From NCBI GenBank assembly GCA_018725205.1, contig QLUB01000082.1:1-8422 (forward strand): DNA of 8,422 nt, written 5' to 3'. Below are positions 5,773-8,422 of this stretch, one piece after another. The DNA comes from a candidate division NPL-UPA2 bacterium. Its GTDB lineage: Bacteria > Bacillota > UBA994. A program made the position numbers and the translations under genes. Position 1 is the first letter of the stretch. Each line of letters starts with the position of its first letter. A model generated the notes under the pieces. It was given only the letters and a program-made list of their open reading frames with translations, did not search any database and was not told the origin of the DNA.

Positions 5773-7397
5773 CGTCCTACCCCCGCCAAAAACAAGCTAG
5801 TAAAAGTATCGCCCATAACAAACAGCAAGGCTGTAAATGAGAGTGTTAGATAGTCATCGATGGCTAAGTCGGCGAAGTGGACAACAGCGATGGCCAGCAG
5901 AGCTGCCGCTCCGAAGGAAGCAATCGCGGCTACACCCGGGAGCATCACTGCGCCAAAGTACAGCAAACTGTCCGGCTGCTTTAGTGCGGCGATAATCGCA
6001 AATTGCAGGGCAAGGCGAAGGTAGTTGCCGGTTTTGCTGGCTGAGAATAGGCCTAAGTGCGTCATCAGCAAAACAACGGCTAAGCTAACAACCATAGCGC
6101 CTGTTGCGCCAAACGCCATAAACAGCGCGCCGGTCAGTAGGCTCACGTATTTATAGGCGGCATCTGCCCACGGCGAATGCGGGTTTAGGCCAACGCGAAA
6201 AGCCAAGGTGCGTCTAGCGGGGGTAGCGGTCTGTACGAGATACAGGTGTGAGCGGCCTAGGTCATCGTGGCTAAAGAAGGTCACAACGCCAATATCCCGA
6301 ACTATAAGCGGTCTCGCGCCTAAGGCATTGCCGCGCGTAATGGTGGCGTACCCGGCTCGCACCGTGTTACCCTCTCCATCGCGCAAAATGCTCTTCACCT
6401 GCCAAGCGCGGCCTACTTCCACCATGGCCACTACCAGAATGCGCCCGTCCTCTCCGCGCGCACCGCGACCGGTCAGTATTCTGCCTCGCAAGTGGATAAC
6501 AGGACTTAGCGGCTCTTGCCATCGGCCGTTAACTAAGCGTCCCTGCACAGGCTCTCGTGCGACTACTTGCCCGCCGCCAGCGGTCATGCGTTGCCATATG
6601 AAGGTCACCGACCCGTCGCTGTTCGCGAGGAGCGTAGGTGGGTGCTTGTGGTCCTGCGGCACGGGCCCAAGCTCGGTTGTGGCAACACGTGCGAGCGACG
6701 GCAGGTCATATAGGTGGTAGCGCGCCCAAGAATGGTGCTGCCGATGCCTGTGAAACACTAGGTGTAGTTTGTCTGCGGCGATGGCGATATTAGGCACGGT
6801 TGCGAGTTCATCCGGGGTCGTGAGGCGGGTCAATGCCGCAGTCTCGCTCCCGGGCTTTGCACTAAGCAAGTGGATGGCGTGATGTCCGTCAATTGCGGCG
6901 CTTAGCGCGATATAGAGCGTACCGTCATCGGCCACGGCCACAGAAGGGGAGTCGGCAAGCGCCGGGGTTCGCCAGAAAATCTCGTGCCGCACAAGCTTCC
7001 CACTTGCATCGAGCGTGGCCTTATGCAGAGTGCTCTCTATGCCTTCCTGCCGTTCCACCCATATCACCGTAAGTCCGGCAGGTGACTCGTGTATAGTAAA
7101 ACCACGCAGCAAGTAAGTTAGCGGGAGGGTGACGCTTGCGTCGACCGCATTGCTTTTAAGGTTAAAGAGCGTGACCTCGAGAACTGTTTCGGCCCCTCGA
7201 TAGGCTACCGATGTCAGCCACAGGCTGTCCGGCCCGGCCGGAGCGCTTCGGTGACCGTAGTGCGGCTGCGATTCGGTAACGCGCTGCTCGCGCGACCAGC
7301 CCTCCGGCCATTGGGACGGAGCTGCGGCGAGGGCAGTTGTTCCGAGCGCAGTTGCTGTCAGCAACGCCACCATCAGGCGACCTATGGCGCGAAGCAT
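5766..7397 (-). CDS. Exported protein with probable beta-propeller ectodomain and C-terminal membrane domain
   Basis: Unrecognised protein of 543 aa. Residues 1-26 are a signal peptide (basic start, hydrophobic core, ALAAA end). Residues about 30-410 form a soluble region with repeated short blocks of the kind seen in sialidase-like or WD-like propellers, for example PAGLTVIWVERQEG, SPSVAVADDGTLYIALS, PNIAIAADKLHLVFHRHRQ, PPTLLANSDGSVTFIWQR and GRILVVAMVEVG. I count six or seven such blocks, enough for one propeller, but no Asp-box or catalytic signature is evident. From about residue 415 to the end lie roughly four hydrophobic segments (about 419-446, 458-474, 478-506, 516-538). The likely picture is an extracellular sensing or binding head on a membrane base. 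The start is ATG 7397, 1 nt after the dppC stop; an upstream in-frame ATG at 7469 would run through dppC and ahead of the signal peptide. It belongs to the transporter operon by spacing. Role unknown. Confidence 0.8.
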   Translation of the reverse strand: MLRAIGRLMVALLTATALGTTALAAAPSQWPEGWSREQRVTESQPHYGHRSAPAGPDSLWLTSVAYRGAETVLEVTLFNLKSNAVDASVTLPLTYLLRGFTIHESPAGLTVIWVERQEGIESTLHKATLDASGKLVRHEIFWRTPALADSPSVAVADDGTLYIALSAAIDGHHAIHLLSAKPGSETAALTRLTTPDELATVPNIAIAADKLHLVFHRHRQHHSWARYHLYDLPSLARVATTELGPVPQDHKHPPTLLANSDGSVTFIWQRMTAGGGQVVAREPVQGRLVNGRWQEPLSPVIHLRGRILTGRGARGEDGRILVVAMVEVGRAWQVKSILRDGEGNTVRAGYATITRGNALGARPLIVRDIGVVTFFSHDDLGRSHLYLVQTATPARRTLAFRVGLNPHSPWADAAYKYVSLLTGALFMAFGATGAMVVSLAVVLLMTHLGLFSASKTGNYLRLALQFAIIAALKQPDSLLYFGAVMLPGVAAIASFGAAALLAIAVVHFADLAIDDYLTLSFTALLFVMGDTFTSLFLAGVGRW

Positions 7398-7398
7398 T

Positions 7399-8289
7399 CT
7401 ATTTGAGTTTCGGGTCGAGCGCATCGCGTAAACCGTCGCCGATGTAGTTGTACGCCAAGACAGTGGCAAAAATTAGCAGCCCGGGGATATAAGTCATATG
7501 CGGGGCGAAACGCAGCGTGTGGCGCCCGGTTTCCATGAGGGAGCCCCAACTGGGTGGGTCGGTAACCCCTAAGCCAATAAAGGCAAGCCCGGCCTCAGTT
7601 AACATGGCACCGCCGACGCGAAGCGTGGTCGAGACAATTATGGGGGCCATGCAGTTCGGGAGAATATGCTGCATAACGATGCGCGAGTTACGGGCGCCGA
7701 CGGAGCGCGCCGCCTCGACGTAGTCCATCTCGCGCAAGGAAAGGAACTGCCCGCGTACAAGTCTAGCCGCAGAGGGCCAGGTGGTAAACCCGATGACCAG
7801 CATTATATTGAGCAAACTGCGCTCAAAGATGGCCACTACAGTCAGCAGCAAGAAAAACGTGGGGATCGCCATCATAACTTCGCAGATACGCATAATCACG
7901 TCGTCAATGACCCCGCCAAAGTAGCCGGCGACAGCGCCCGCTAAAGTCCCGAGCGTCATGGCAATGCCCGCTGCTACAAAGCCTACCATTAGACTGATGC
8001 GGCTGCCATGCAGTACGCGGCTCAGTAGATCGCGTCCCAAACGATCAGTGCCGAAGGGGAATTCAGGGCTCATGGGCGCAAAACGGGGGCCGACGTGGAT
8101 GGCCATGGGGTCGTGTGGGGCGATATAGGGCGCGATTAACGCGATAGCGTACATCACCAATAGGACGGCGGTAAAGAACATAGCCAGTTTGTGTCGACGG
8201 AAGCGATACCAAGTCAGAGACCAAAAGGTTTCTTCTTTAGCGGCCATACTGGTATAGGGTTTGGTCACTTGGGGATTTGCTGTAGCCAT
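7399..8289 (-). CDS. dppC: DppC-type peptide ABC transporter permease
   Basis: Second permease subunit, 296 aa, a membrane protein that partners DppB. The N-terminal cytoplasmic part (1-33) ends in YRFRRHKLA, the usual entry to the first helix (about 35-56). The extracellular linker carries DPMAIHVG and the family box GTDRLGRD (79-86). Further helices follow at about 98-121, 138-154 and 159-170. The EAA loop that contacts the ATPases starts at 191 (EAARSVGARNSRIVMQHILPN). The C-terminus NYIGDGLRDALDPKLK is typical of DppC. AGGTGAG precedes the ATG, and the gene starts 12 nt after the stop of the dppB copy to its right. Length and motifs are normal. Substrate not determinable. Confidence 0.95.
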   Translation of the reverse strand: MATANPQVTKPYTSMAAKEETFWSLTWYRFRRHKLAMFFTAVLLVMYAIALIAPYIAPHDPMAIHVGPRFAPMSPEFPFGTDRLGRDLLSRVLHGSRISLMVGFVAAGIAMTLGTLAGAVAGYFGGVIDDVIMRICEVMMAIPTFFLLLTVVAIFERSLLNIMLVIGFTTWPSAARLVRGQFLSLREMDYVEAARSVGARNSRIVMQHILPNCMAPIIVSTTLRVGGAMLTEAGLAFIGLGVTDPPSWGSLMETGRHTLRFAPHMTYIPGLLIFATVLAYNYIGDGLRDALDPKLK

Positions 8290-8301
8290 TATCTCACCTG
8301 C

Positions 8302-8422
8302 CTAATACTTAATGCGTGGGTCAACCACAACGTAGAGGATGTCCGCAATGAGCATACCGAGCACCAGCATAGTCGCTCCCATTAGGTTAAACGCCATAAT
8401 TACTTGGTAGTCGCGCGTAAAA
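8302..8422 (-). CDS. dppB: 3' end of a second DppB-type permease gene (cut by the window edge)
   Basis: Only the last 39 codons are visible, from FTRDYQVIMAFNLMGATMLV to the end VVVDPRIKY and a TAG stop at 8304-8302. The DPRI tail is the standard C-terminus of DppB/OppB. The 97 bases from 8326 to 8422 match positions 1-97 with two differences: one silent (Gly codon) and one Ile instead of Val. It is followed 12 nt later by dppC, the normal B-C order, so this copy belongs to the operon that runs to dppF, while the copy at the left edge belongs to the next one. Confidence 0.92.
   Translation of the reverse strand, partial: FTRDYQVIMAFNLMGATMLVLGMLIADILYVVVDPRIKY
8326..8422. repeat. Direct repeat of the window start (97 bp, two mismatches)
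   Basis: Positions 8326-8422 correspond to 1-97 in the same orientation, differing at 8349 (T for C at 24) and 8356 (A for G at 31). The offset is 8325 bp. Both copies encode the same part of DppB. The repeat probably extends beyond both ends of the window, so its full length cannot be seen. Confidence 0.95.

Noticed and set aside
6208..6720. 170-codon plus-strand frame opposite the propeller protein
   Set aside because: Arg/Pro/Ser/Thr-rich composition typical of an antisense shadow; the minus-strand frame has a signal peptide, membrane helices and operon spacing.
7398..7469. Upstream ATG at 7469 as the start of the propeller protein
   Set aside because: It would add 24 polar residues before an obvious signal peptide and overlap dppC by 71 bp; ATG 7397 puts the signal peptide at the N-terminus.
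1..8422. Matching window ends as evidence for a circular element read past its origin
   Set aside because: The two ends differ at two positions in 97, one of them changing an amino acid. A circular molecule read twice should match exactly, and no replication or mobility gene is present. Tandem paralogous operons explain the repeat better.

Overview
The window holds almost entirely one kind of machinery: an ABC importer of the peptide/nickel/opine class (Dpp/Opp family), with every gene on the minus strand. Strong GGAG-type ribosome binding sites, TTG starts, copper-amine-oxidase-N ('stalk') repeats on a secreted binding protein and short or overlapping gene junctions suggest a moderately GC-rich Gram-positive bacterium, most likely a clostridia-like member of the Bacillota. 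That assignment is inference; no taxonomic marker gene is present.

Reading in the direction of transcription (right to left): the 3' end of a dppB-type permease (8422-8302) is followed closely by dppC (8289-7399), a large exported protein with a probable beta-propeller ectodomain and a C-terminal membrane domain (7397-5766), a 76-residue protein with two membrane helices (5772-5542), and the two ATPase genes dppD (5549-4566) and dppF (4559-3570). Junctions are 1-12 nt gaps or 7-8 nt overlaps, so this is one translationally coupled operon. It ends at a strong symmetrical hairpin terminator (3530-3562).

A spacer of about 540 bp follows (3032-3569). On the opposite strand it carries the frame-broken tail of a BRCT domain of the NAD-dependent DNA ligase type, ending just before the terminator. 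Its dppA-proximal end has a candidate promoter overlapped by an inverted repeat. Then a second transporter unit starts: dppA (3031-1055), a solute-binding protein with two N-terminal stalk repeats and no lipobox, a spacer with two hairpins, and dppB (948 to beyond the left edge).

The last 97 bases of the window match the first 97 bases with only two mismatches, because both lie in the 3' end of a dppB gene. The window therefore spans one period (8325 bp) of what looks like tandemly repeated transporter operons. The BRCT remnant sits where the boundary of such a duplication would be expected.

Functionally, DppA should capture peptides (or another family substrate) outside the cell, DppB and DppC form the membrane channel, and DppD and DppF hydrolyse ATP. 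The propeller/membrane protein and the two-helix protein are unrecognised accessory members whose placement between dppC and dppD suggests a link to the transporter.
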